The position numbers and the translations under genes are program-made. The notes beneath the pieces were generated by a model, which saw only the letters and a list, made by a program, of their open reading frames with translations, was not told where the DNA came from and searched no databases. DNA of 64,000 nt from Serinus canaria (lineage: Eukaryota; Chordata; Aves; Passeriformes; Fringillidae), in assembly GCF_022539315.1 (NCBI RefSeq), contig NC_066313.1, positions 71,303,934 to 71,367,933 on the forward strand, given 5' to 3'. Below, piece by piece: positions 50,201-61,142 of this stretch. Within the stretch, counting starts at the first letter, position 1. Every line of letters starts with the position of its first letter.

Positions 50201-52294
50201 TGTGACTGAATATAAGGATGTGGGTATTTTTATAGCTAGGACATTTAGTCACCAATTCCCTGAGTGATCCAAAACCTCCCCAGCTAGTTACTGCCTTGAT
50301 GAGAAAATGGACAGGCTTAAGATCTGTTTATTGACTGAAATCCTAGCAGACTTCACAATAAACTGTTTGACTAGTAATTGCATGAAGACTCCAGGTGGAT
50401 CTTTGAACAATCCCCATGTACCTTCCTTCCTGCTGTGTATGGATCAACAGATAATTACTGCTTAACTGTATTCTTTAATATCTTAGAAAATCTGCAGAAA
50501 ACCCGGTCATCCAGGAGATTTCCACAGTAGTTTCTGCTGTACAATTGGCCAAATTATACAAATGTAATTTTGTTTTAAATATGCAGTAGAAGGGTGTTCC
50601 TGAAGATACAGGATTGTCATGTAAATCAGCTTTTTTTAATGCAGTTTAGACAGATTATGTTTTGTACATATCCTAAAACAGTACACCATGCATGCAATCA
50701 TAATTGGACAGGCTTTGTGGTTTTCTTTTTCAACATCTACTCACCTTCTGACTGAATGAAACACATGCTGATTTACATGTGAAATATTATCAGGAGTTTT
50801 TTTCTTCTGTATGTTATTTTTGGCTCAGAAAGTCAAAGCTGCATGAATTTTCCTCCCTCCTAGGAAACCTCTAGTGCTCATTTGAATTTTGTGTTCCTTG
50901 TGATCCTATTATCTAGTTCTATCCTTGTAATGAAGACCCTTTGCTTCCCCTTCTGTTTTATGTTCTTCTTTGCTTCCCTCTGTTCTTCTAATCATTGATT
51001 CTAACTGAAGATTTTATAATGAGTTTTGTAGGAAGGAAGGAATTGCAGTTGTTTTCAGGACAAAGATGAACTTTCTCCTGGCTTTAACTTATTTTGAGTT
51101 AATTTTCAGTTGTACTGCACAAACACACTCGATCATTTGTTACAGGATAAAACTTTGCTACTTAATACACAAAACTGCATTTAATTGATGCAATTCTTTT
51201 TTCTCAGATAGTTTATCATGCAACAAGGGTTTAAAAAATCTATCAGCAACATAATCTAAGATCAGCATTTTCAGTCCGAAATGGACACATTTTCCCTGTC
51301 TGGAATTTCAGTTTGGTTTAGGAAGAAAAAAAAATGCTGTTTATTTCAACATCAGAAAGATGTTTTCTGTTTCCTTTGTGTTAAATTCTCTCTCTCTCTC
51401 TGAATATGTCTCATTCTTCTCAATGCCAGAACTGCAGTTTTCACTCAAATAACTTTTTCCTTACACCTTCAGGGCCAAAGACATTAAAGTAGAGGAGCCA
51501 TTGAGGGTTTCATACTTAATCAGAACTCTTTCTTCTCACTGAGATTATCAGCTTCAACCTTCAGAGAGTAATAGAATTGATCACCTGCTTAACAGATGAA
51601 GGAAATAACAAGAAATATAAAGTCATCTGGGTATTTCTGAAAAGGTACCTTTCCACTCATTCTCATTCTCTGGGAAGGCAAAAGTAAAGACTGATAAGTA
51701 GACAACCATGCATCATAAAACCTTTTCGAGATTGACCCAAATATCTTTAATGGATGTAAAGTTGCTTCTTCAGATGACAGCCAGAGTCTAGTTTATTTTA
51801 TGTCTGTAGAGCTTGAAGAGGAAGTATATGAAATATACTTTTAGTATTTAAAAACTGCGTCCTTTTACCCCATTTACTTATGATTATGTTCAAGCTCTAA
51901 GCTTTTTTGCTCTATTGTTGCATGAAGTTGTATATGAGAACAAGCATAAAATCATGTTCTACTTTGTTTTTTAATGGAATGAACATCCAATATATGCTTA
52001 AGGACACTTCAGATGCGTAAAGCTCTCAAGGTTATGCTTAGGTGCTTGAAGACTTGTGTTAGCTAGATTAGAATAACTGTATTTAAAAAGGAACTTTAGA
52101 CCTAATTTTGATATTTCTTGGAAGTGAAGTTCTTGGTCATTGCAAGCTTATTCATACCATTCTTATTCTTTATATTGTTAAGGAGGAGATAACCACAGTG
52201 TATTGAGTACTGCTTGAGCATTAGCTAACCAAAGTTCATGACCTACATTGTAATAATTTTACATTGTTAGTGTATTGGATTTCTTTCTGTCCTA
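47206..52294. other. AT-rich non-coding DNA with minor duplications
   Basis: No supported gene. A ~24-base tandem duplication ('TTTATATTGTATAAGATTTC' and 'TTTTACATTGTATAGGATTT') lies at about 48958-49006. A duplicated GTGAGAAAAAG motif occurs at 49355 and 49391. A (CT)n run lies at 51387-51401. The 106- and 82-codon open frames at 49406-49896 have no recognised domain. Confidence 0.55.
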
Positions 52295-52375
52295 AATAAA
52301 GCTTGTGCCTTCCTATTTTGGAAAAAAAAAAAACACAACAAAAACAAACAAACAAACAAACAAAACCAAAAAAAC
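52295..52375 (+). other. Polyadenylation-like signal followed by A-rich / (AAAC)n tract
   Basis: AATAAA at 52295-52300 lies about 21 bases before an A-run starting at 52322, which grades into (AAAC)n to about 52375. The spacing equals that of a real poly(A) site, so this could be the 3' end of a retroposed transcript, or an A-rich microsatellite beside a chance AATAAA. No upstream coding sequence is recognisable. Confidence 0.4.
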
Positions 52376-52616
52376 TTATTTTAGATAAAACAAAAAGAAA
52401 AGGAAAATAAGTTCCAGTAAGCAAAACAAAAATCAAACCAAACAGAACTAAATCCTTTAAATCTTTCTTCCCAGCAGTTTTACAAGAACCAAATCAAATC
52501 TTGTATAATGTCCTTTTTATTAATTATCTAAGTCATTCCTTTCAGATAAACTGTTATAATCTACAATAAATAATTAAACTAATATCAATTCACAGTGGAG
52601 GAAGTTAACTGAAGCC

Positions 52617-52662
52617 TATTTGACCCCTTCTCTATTGAAATTCATAGAGAAGGGGTCAAATA
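52617..52662. repeat. Perfect 19-bp inverted repeat with 8-base spacer
   Basis: TATTTGACCCCTTCTCTAT (52617-52635) is exactly complementary to 52644-52662, with an 8-base spacer that can add three more pairs. The hairpin would be about 46 bases long. It is shorter than a typical microRNA precursor and there are no transposon features beside it. Confidence 0.95.
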
Positions 52663-53667
52663 TTCATTCATTCATTTACAATTACTTCAATATCTCAGCT
52701 ACCACAGCTTCCCTCAGATTTCTTTTTTCCTCTAAACCTATAAAATTAACTGCTTACTGGTAATGTGTTTTCCAGCACAAATATTCCCATGGAACCCTGA
52801 TTTATTCCTGTGAATTCCCCACTTGCAAACAGCAGAGTCCTCAAAGGATGGATGCAGTTCCCCTTTGTACAAATCTATTATTCTACACAGACATGAAAAA
52901 CCATGCTGTCCTTTGCTGCTCTGATAGGGGTTATCTGCTGATCTGACTACAGCAGGTCAGGTGTGTCCTTATTCAGTAAGTTACCAGAACAAGGTAATCC
53001 CCTGGCAACTAATGACCCAAAAGATATATTCACTGAAATTTGTAGTTTCATTTAGGTAAATCTGTTACATGTGATAGTCAGTGAAGGACCTGTTTGGTCG
53101 TTCATTTTCTTCTCTGTCAAGCCACATGAGAGGAAGAAGACAGGGAACGTGGGAAGTGTATCTTCTGGTTAGAATCAAAACCCAGTCGGTCAAGAAAGCT
53201 GTAACTGTAAATGCAGTCTACTTTACAGATAATTTAGTAGCTGAATAGCAGTAAGTGACTTGAAAATAACATCTAGAAGATAATCTAGAGCATCTAGAGC
53301 TTGAAAAGTATCCCATCAAACTGTGAGGAAGTTGTGAAGAAATTAAGGTAGAATTCAGAGCCCAAGAGACCTAAATTTGTTCTTTCACAGAGGCAAATCA
53401 AACAATAACTTTTGCAACAGGACCTCAGCTCCAACCTGCTAGGACTGAAAAGAAAGAACTCGTTCTGTATGCCCAGAAACTGTCAGCAAATGTACCAGGA
53501 GCCATGTCATTGACAAGGGTTGGAAAGAACTCATTCATTTTGTGCTGCTCATCCAAAACACAACAGGCAGCACCAGGATTTGACCTACAGCATGCACCTG
53601 ATTTGGGACTGCAGTGATAGCTCAGGTAACAAAAGTTGCTGAGGTTTATAGCGGACTCTGAGGTCCT
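52663..53667. other. Non-coding DNA, partly GC-richer
   Basis: Nothing recognised. 53380-53640 is less AT-rich than its surroundings and could be decayed mobile-element sequence, but I cannot place it. Confidence 0.5.
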
Positions 53668-53757
53668 TAAAACTATTCAAGGTCAGGTTGGATGAGGCTC
53701 TCAGCAACCTGATCTAGTAGAAAATGCTCCTGTTCATGGCAGAGGGGTTCTACTACA
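53668..53757 (+). mobile_element. CR1 LINE 3' UTR fragment
   Basis: 'TATTCAAGGTCAGGTTGGAT' followed by 'GAGGCTCTCAGCAACCTGAT', 'CTAGTAGAAAATGCTCCTGT' and 'CATGGCAGAGGGGTTCTACT' is the CR1 3' UTR in plus orientation. The terminal octamer repeats are not present. Confidence 0.85.
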
Positions 53758-56396
53758 CGTCTGAATACAAGAAAAATTTATTTCGGTGATGACTTGAAGG
53801 AATGTGCATAAGATAAGCATTATTCTTTAATAAAAGCCTCAGAAAGGAGCTAAGTTCTTCAAATGCATTTATTGAAATTAGCATGTAAATTAGAACCACT
53901 TCTCCCCTGCCAAAAAACCAAAAAACAAAAAAAAAAAAAACCAGCCTAAAGCATCTCATAATTATTTTAACAAAAGTTACTTACATTTTTTATGAGACTG
54001 TTATACTGTTATACAATGCAACAGTCAAGGACCAATCTGACCCTGAAAATACAATGAACTCTCAATAGTTTCAAACCTTCCTCACAAAGATGTGCTTTTC
54101 TGTGTCCACTTAAAACTCAGCTTCTCTTGTGCTAATTAGAGGGTTGGAGGGTTAACAAGACTGTGTTTTTCCTATAGTGCACCTACATGCTCAGAAGACT
54201 GGCAAAACATTTAAATCCAGGATTTTTTTTTCCTTCAGATTTCTTCTAACAGCTTTCTAACTCTTTTTAGGTATTATACTGAAGACTTTTATTTCTGAGA
54301 ACATTTCAGTCTTTTAGTAACATATATACAGCTGTGATCTACACATTGACACTGGTTACAGATACACACTATGAAGCATGAAGCATTGCTGAAAGGAAGT
54401 AAAAATGGCTGTGCCACTTTGTTTGTTCTTTAACCTTTTGAGTCTCTGGAGATGAAGAGTGTTTCTTCTGACTACATGTTACAAAAGAAAATAAAACCAA
54501 AAGAAATCTATCTTCTGAAAAGATCCTGTAAAAATAGGACAATTAATTTAAGTAAATTTATAATTTGCATATTTTGGGAACGCTATAGATTTTTCTATGG
54601 AGGATAGAACTTTAGTGAGAGACTCATAAAATCTAGAAAAAAGTTTTCAGAGTACATACCATGCAACAAGAATAATTGCTTTGTGAAGTGATCTTTTCAC
54701 AGATTTCAATACTTTATTTTAGTGTTCCCTTAAAACATGACCAGTAGGTATCTCTACAACTTCAAAATGTATATCAAAGGATACTGGGAAAAAGTATAAT
54801 TTCACCTTCATTTGGGACTTGGTGAAATACAACATAGGTGGTGAGTGAGAATGAAAACAATCTACTAGGATGTCTTCACTTTCCTCGAGAGCTTTTAAAG
54901 CTCTATTGGAACAGTTACTAGCTGTTGGATCTTATTCGATATTACAAGTGAAGATTCAGAAATAATTTGGTTCCTAAAAAATTATATGCTCTTGACCACA
55001 GCAGGTGTTCTGCAACTCGTTTTAGCTACCTGTAAGGGCATAGTTAAACACATCTTAGTACTTTCTTCACAGTCTTCACATGGACCATACCGAATTAATA
55101 ATGACAGCAATGCCATACAAAGGAATTTTATATGATCAAATGTTGTGATGTCAGTGATGTTTCAGTGAAGGTTTCTCTTGAGTTTCTGGAGTTGAAAGAC
55201 TTCACTGTATGCACTCAGCAGAATATTGCTAACTGTAGTATGACCATGTTGTGTCCTGAGGTTTTGGAGGGGGAACAACGCTAGAAGCAGGGAAGAAGAG
55301 TTTATTTCTACTTCATTTATGCTGTTGAAGCAAAGACTTTGGTCCTGGAAAGTGAAAGGATATGAACACAGAAAAAGCATACTTGGGACTATGAGAGAAT
55401 GAGAATTCAGCATAGCATGGCAAAAAAAATGTTTCTGTTGCTATTCTGGTAGTGATGATGTTAATTTTTATATTCTTTTTACTCTGCCATACTGAATCAG
55501 GGGTCTGATTTGGTCACATAATAGGATTCACAAAGATTTTCTCATTTACAGAAAGAAAGAGTAATGCCTAAAGGCATCTAGGTGTCTAAACCAAGTGGTA
55601 TTGATATGCCAAAGATGCTGTTCTTTCTTCATTGGCTGTAGATGTAGCTAAATGTACAAATTTATGTAAATATAAGTAAGGTATTTTAGATATATTTTAT
55701 TTTAAAGACATTAATGAAGTGAAAGGAAAGTGACAGCTATCTAAAAAATAATGTGTAGATATGTAACCTATCTCTGTGGAAACATTAGAATTTTTTCTCT
55801 AAGAATATTTTTTTCCATGCAAAATTAATTTTAGATGTATAGAATCCTTTAACTTGAAATACAATAGCTTAATTTAATTATTTTTCTTGTATCATTTTGT
55901 GGAAAATCTGTTTGCTTGTTGGTTTGGCTTTTTTTTTTTTTTTTTAATGTTCATAGCTTAGTAGTGTTTTTGGCTTATCAGCCAGGGAAGCTTTTTCATG
56001 TATTTCAAAAGCCTAACAGTAAAAACCTTGCCAAACATTCTCTTAACTATGGTCACTGCTGTTGATGTGCCAAGGCACCCAGCCAGTGCATGTCCCAATT
56101 ATTTTTCTTCCCCAGGCAATAAACATTTTCACTAGCCTCCCAACTCTCTTCCAATTCATATAGTGAGCCATGCAAACCAATCAAAAGTGAAGTGGAGGAA
56201 ATGCTCACCAATTGCAGGCACTTGTCCAGGCAGTTGATAGCAGAGGCAGAGCCTGGACACAGCCAAGTAAAACTGCAAAAAATCAAGCCCACTTTTAACT
56301 CACAGCATTCCTCTCGTAAGACGCAAAAGCTGAGCGTCTTCCTGAGATAAAGACTGGGGTGCAGGATGGTCAGAGACAGGAAATGGAAAATGAATG
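53758..56396. other. AT-rich non-coding DNA
   Basis: No gene or repeat family is recognised. An A-run lies near 53926-53940 and a T-run near 55929-55945. Confidence 0.6.
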
Positions 56397-56774
56397 AGTG
56401 GAAGGAAGTGGCGAAGGAAGTGGCGGAAGGAAGTGACGGAAGGAAGTGGCGGAAGTGGCGGAAGTGGCGGAAGGAAGGAAGTGGCAGAAGGAAGTGGCAG
56501 AAGGAAGTGGCGGAAGGAAGGAAGTGGCGGAAGGAAGTGGCGGAAGGAAGGAAGTGGCGGAAGGAAGTGGCGGAAGGAAGTGGCGGAAGGAAGTGGCGGA
56601 AGGAAGTGGCGGAAGTGGCGGAAGGAAGTGGCGGAAGTGGCGGAAGGAAGTGGCGGAAGTGGCGGAAGTGGCGGAAGGAAGGAAGGAAGGAAGGAAGGAA
56701 GGAAGGAAGGAAGGAAGGAAGGAAGGAAGGAAGGAAGGAAGGAAGGAAGGAAGGAAGGAAGGAAGGAAGGAAGG
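56397..56774 (+). repeat. Compound GGAAGTGGC / (GGAA)n array, copy 2
   Basis: It has the same design and orientation as 33102-33732. The left part (56397-56672) contains about 21 GTGGC insertions in GGAA units, with variants GTGAC and GTGGCAG. The right part (56673-56774) is a pure GGAA run of about 25 copies. The flanking sequences of the two arrays are not visibly similar. The 112-182 codon open frames here are repeat artefacts, although the longest frame continues some 50 codons into unique sequence. Confidence 0.97.
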
Positions 56775-59273
56775 CTGGTGTTAACTAAAAAAGTCCTAAT
56801 TTATCTAATTTCAGGTCATTATTTGCCAACAGATTTCTGTTTAGATGAATTACCGTCTGAATCTTGGAGCTTACTAATGATGATTAGAGGAATCTGGCAC
56901 TTCTTCCATGAGAAAATAGGTATCATTTTAACGTTTATTTAGCTTTTTTCTTTTTCCCCTCCATTCAGTTCTCCCATCCCTTTCTCCTAACCTATTGAGG
57001 GACATCGCAAAGAAAGATAAAGTTGTGAGAGCAGACTGTTTTGCAGTTTGGTCTATTTCTCTGTGGTTTTGATTGTTGTTTCTTCCAAAATCACTTATAA
57101 TTTAAAATTAATTTTCATTAATTTAAATGGAATATATGAAGTTCTTTAACCCTCTTCTTTATTAATAAAACCGATGATAAGAAATAAAATGTCCATAATA
57201 ATTGACTTATTTACTGTTCTGCAGGGAAACAACCCTAAACATTCCCCTCTTTGCCAATCCTCCAGTTAGTCACAGTTCAACATACTTTTGCTAAAAGGTT
57301 TTCTTTTTATTTCCTCTTTTTTTTGTCTCAAGGAAAGACTTCTAATTCAATATGCTAGAAATTGTCTTTATTATGGCCAGGATCCAATACCAAATTTTTT
57401 GTTTTATTTATCATTTAAATAAGATCTAAGATGGGCATTTAACTTAATCTTTTCTTGTATGTAAAGAAAATGAGTCCTTAGTTTGTGGCAAAATATTTGG
57501 GTTTAGAATTTTTATATTAATGTTTTTCTTTGTTATATTAAAAAGTTTTCATGCTTTCTCTTTAAGAAAGACTGATGGACTCTGTCCTTAAATAGGACAA
57601 TACTAGACTCTCCAAATACTAGACTCTGTTGATCAAAAAGACGAGAATGTGAGCAAAACATTTAGACCATTTTTGCTAATAATTTCATTAAAAACATTTT
57701 TTTTCCTAATATCCTTTTGGATTCTTGTGTTCTGCTAAATATGTCGCAGTGCAAGTACTAGGAAATAGAATGTTAAGAAAAGGTAGAGTCCAACTACTTG
57801 GAAACTGTGCTGGTAATTAACAATTACAAAGACAATGTGTGCAAATTGGAATAGGTCCCAGGCTTCTTACCTTGGAAAAGTCCCATGATGTGCAGATGTG
57901 AAGGGAACACATCTATTAAGGATTCAGGTAGACAAAATTGTCGTGCCTGATACAACTGTCCAGAATATAGATGAATTCTATTCACTTCATTCTGCTCATA
58001 AAGTGCTTTGCTGTGTTGACATTTGGAACCCCGGAGGATAGCCACACTTCAGTGAACTGATGTTAGATATTGGTTCAGCTGTATCAGTTCTGCCGGAACC
58101 TATTTACTAGCTAACAAAATCTAAATTACATTTGGAAGCTTATTTGAAGAAAGCAATCCTTGTGCTTCATTGCCTTTGTTTAATGCACTGCTGATTCACT
58201 ACACTTGTCTATCCATGTAATTCTTTAGAGAAACTTATTTTTATCAACCACCCACAAAAATATACAAAAGAAAATAAAGATTTTTTTTCTGTTTTCTATT
58301 AGAAGTGTTACTCATGTAACAGAAATTTAAAAAATAGCACTACTTTTATAATATCAACCAGTTAAAATTTCACTTGAAAATCTAAAATGTACCCTGCCTG
58401 TCTGACAGCTGCTGCTTTTGAAGAGCACATGTGTCCCAGAAGTCCCATGTCACTTCTGCCAGTCATTTGTGAATGAATGATATCCTGTGCTCTCAAAACC
58501 AGCTAAATTCAGATTTTAAGGAAATGGGTCAAGCCTTTGCTCAGAGTAAGATTAAGGAGGTTTAGTTAGCTGATACTTCGGTTGGTAAGGTGAATAGCTC
58601 TGCTCTCTTCACTGACCATAAAGACTAGATTTCCATTAGCTATTCATTAGCCATCCATTAGCTCATTTGCATATGTTTGCATTTACATTGCTAAGATATG
58701 TGACAAAAGCTTGTCTGCACACCATCACATAAATCTAAAGAGACAATGGCAGTTGGGGAAGATCAAATACCTTGCCCTGGCTAGGATAGGCCCAGCACAG
58801 GAGAACCATCACAAGCCCAGAAAAGGACAGGGGTCCAATATCAAGGAGAACCTCAAATTAAAATCTCAGAGGAAGAAGCACCATATACTGGCTGAACACC
58901 ATGTGCTGGCTCTTCCCAAGGCTGTCTCAGACAATTCAGTCCACGTGTCAAACCCATCAAGATAAGTCAATACTAAAGCTCCTGTAAAACTGACTGTGAG
59001 CAGGCGTGCTGTCTGTGGATATGGGATGCAAAGGAGGACCAAATAAGGACTAAAATGCCAGGGACTTCTTGTGGGATTCTTCTGGAAGGAAACAAAAGTG
59101 GGAAAAGGAAATCATTTAGGTGGAGAGGAACAACGATGGGAAAATGGAAGAATAAGGTAATAAGAAAGGCTTTTCACAAACCTAAAACAGTACACTTGTT
59201 TTCCCTGTTCTTGTTCATCAGTGTCTTTACAGTTTTGCGTTTCTGACTCCTAGGGTGAGGGAAAACTCCATTC
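56775..59273. other. AT-rich non-coding DNA
   Basis: No supported gene. A duplicated 'AATACTAGACTCT' lies at about 57599-57627. On the minus strand a good splice-donor-like CCAAG/GTAAGAAG occurs at about 57870-57882 at the end of a 73-codon open frame, but no protein similarity or acceptor supports an exon. 58711-58965 holds an 84-codon Lys/His-rich open frame with no recognised domain. Confidence 0.5.
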
Positions 59274-59294
59274 TGTGTGTGTGTGTGTGTGTGT
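59274..59294. repeat. (TG)n microsatellite
   Basis: About ten uninterrupted TG units. Confidence 0.9.
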
Positions 59295-60551
59295 ATGGAG
59301 CTCTGAGTGCAGCAACTGGTTGGGGGCCTTGGGTCACAAGGTGTTCATAGTGCTGCATCTAGAACTAGAGTGAGTCTGGGTACTGTGGATCCTGGGTCAG
59401 GGACTGGACAGACCAGGATAAATTAAAGCAAGTGCCAGGCACTGGGGTTGGACAGGAATTCTATTTTTTGAAAGAGTAGGAGTCTCAGCTGACATGGCTC
59501 TATCTGAAATTTCTGTTTAATTAATCAAGATACTTGGGGAAATGAACGATAAACACAAGGATAAGCTTAAAAAGCAGGCTAAATCATTATCAAACGAGAA
59601 AAGACTTGCTTCTCCATCTTTTCAAGCATCAGATGCATAGAGTTCACAAAAGTTTGTGAGCACCAACAGGTGATTTATGGTCAGCCATTACATTGAAAAT
59701 ATGAAGCATTTGCTTGAAGTAGTTAGGAGGCAAACTTGAAAAAATATTTGTATAACTTACAGGATTCATTGGATGAAAGAAATAACAAAATGTGCCTTCA
59801 ACAGTCCTGACATAATTCTGTAAATTTCAGAAAAAATTCAAGTAATTCTAATTAAGAAAGGACTAACCAAATTAGTGTCTTGTTATGCATATCCTAATAA
59901 CAGGAACCAGATGCTACTAAATCTTGATGAGTGTTATTGTCAATGCCTGGAGCTACCACAGACAGACAGTGTATATTAATACCACATTCACTTAAATTGG
60001 ATACCAGCACTGTCTGCCACAGGGACCACCTAAGGCAAAAAACTTACTTACATACTCCTATTTCTATAAATATTTATGTAGTCATATACTGGCTCTGTGT
60101 TATTTAGTAGCTCACACAAGGAGGGAGACATTTCACTTTATTAATGGCCTGGTTTTGTCTGGATCAGAATTCGTTTTCCTCATAGTAGCTGGTACAGTGC
60201 TGTGTTTCTTGGCTTTAGGATGAGAAGAATGTTGATAAAACCTTGATGTTTTGGTTGTTGCTAAGCAGTGGTTAATCTCAGTCAAGGATTTTTCAGTGCC
60301 TCTGCTAGTGAGTACTTGCACAAAAAGCTGTAAGGGAGCATGGCAAGGACAGATGACACAAACTGGCTAAGTGTATATTCCATACTATGGAACATCATCC
60401 CCAGCATATAAACTGTGAGAGTTACCTGGAAGAAGGCTCATCACCTTTTGGGAATGAGCTGGGTATTGATCAGTGGGTTGTGAGCAATGGTGTTGTTCAT
60501 CACTCATTTCTTTTGGTTTCTATCACTCTCTCCCCATCTCCTTATCATGAC
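59295..60551. other. Non-coding DNA, nothing recognised
   Basis: 59310-59460 is less AT-rich than its surroundings but I do not recognise it. Confidence 0.55.
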
Positions 60552-60676
60552 TATTATTATTATTATTGTTGTTGTTGTTATTGTTGTTGTTGTTGTTGTT
60601 GATAAAATATTTAGTAATAATGATATTTTATTGGTAACAATTTATTATTGTTACTATTACTATTACTATTACTATT
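60552..60676. repeat. Compound (TTA)n / (TTG)n / (TTACTA)n microsatellite
   Basis: TTA units run from 60552, change to TTG units up to 60601, and after a ~45-base spacer a TTACTA-type repeat follows at 60651-60676. The 71- and 92-codon open frames ending in poly-Cys or poly-Val are artefacts. Confidence 0.9.
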
Positions 60677-60689
60677 TTTTTCATTCAGT

Positions 60690-60797
60690 TGTTAAGCTGT
60701 TCTTATCTCAACCCACAATTATTTTCTTTCCAATTGTCTTTCACCATTTGTTGTGTGTTACTTAGCTGTCATTTGGGGTTAAACCTGACAATTAAGT
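60690..60797 (+). mobile_element. ERVL-like LTR 3'-end fragment
   Basis: 'TAAGCTGTTCTTATCTCAAC' and 'CCACAATTATTTTCTTTCC' match the polyadenylation end of the avian ERVL-like LTR, and 'GTTACTTAGCTGTCATTTGG' with 'GGTTAAACCTGACA' matches its terminal sequence. Only the last ~110 bases are recognisable. The left part may have been interrupted by the microsatellite. Confidence 0.72.
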
Positions 60798-60850
60798 AAA
60801 CCAATAAGATATTATAGAAGTCAAATATTTCTTAGCTAGAAATAGACTCA

Positions 60851-61142
60851 CAGGATCAGAAAATGGTTTGTATTGAAAGTGATGTTTAACAATCACCTAA
60901 TGCAACCTCCTGTCCACGGGCAGGGACAGCTCCTGCTAGACCAGATTGTTCACAGCCCCATCCAGACTGGCTTTGAACACTTCCAGGGACAGAGCACCTG
61001 CAATTTCCCTGGGCAACCTGTTTCAGTGTCTTATCACCCTCACAGTAACAGATCTTCCTTATGTCCAGTCTGAACCTACTCTCTTTCAGTTTAAAACTAT
61101 TGCCCTTGCTCTATCACTATGGGTCTTCATAAAGTCTGTCTG
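60851..61142 (-). mobile_element. CR1 LINE 3' UTR fragment
   Basis: In order the plus strand shows 'CCTCCTGTCCACGGGCAGGG', 'ACAGCTCCTGCTAGACCAGA', 'CAGCCCCATCCAGACTGGCT', 'TTGAACACTTCCAGGGACAG', 'TTCCCTGGGCAACCTGTTTC' and 'CAGTGTCTTATCACCCTCAC'. This is a clear reverse-orientation CR1 3' UTR. Short open frames at 60873-61194 lie inside it and are not genes. Confidence 0.92.

Noticed and set aside
52617..52662. Perfect hairpin as a microRNA precursor
   Set aside because: The stem is about 19-22 bases with an 8-base loop, too short for a usual precursor; retained only as an inverted repeat.
56366..56942. Open frames of 112-182 codons over the second array
   Set aside because: Same artefact of the stop-free repeat; the non-repeat tail is short and unrecognised.
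57824..58045. Possible minus-strand exon ending at a good splice-donor-like CCAAG/GTAAGAAG
   Set aside because: No recognisable protein, no clear acceptor and no neighbouring exon; a single donor match is expected by chance in 64 kb.
60387..60765. Open frames with poly-Cys, poly-Val or poly-Tyr runs
   Set aside because: They are translations of the TTA/TTG microsatellite.
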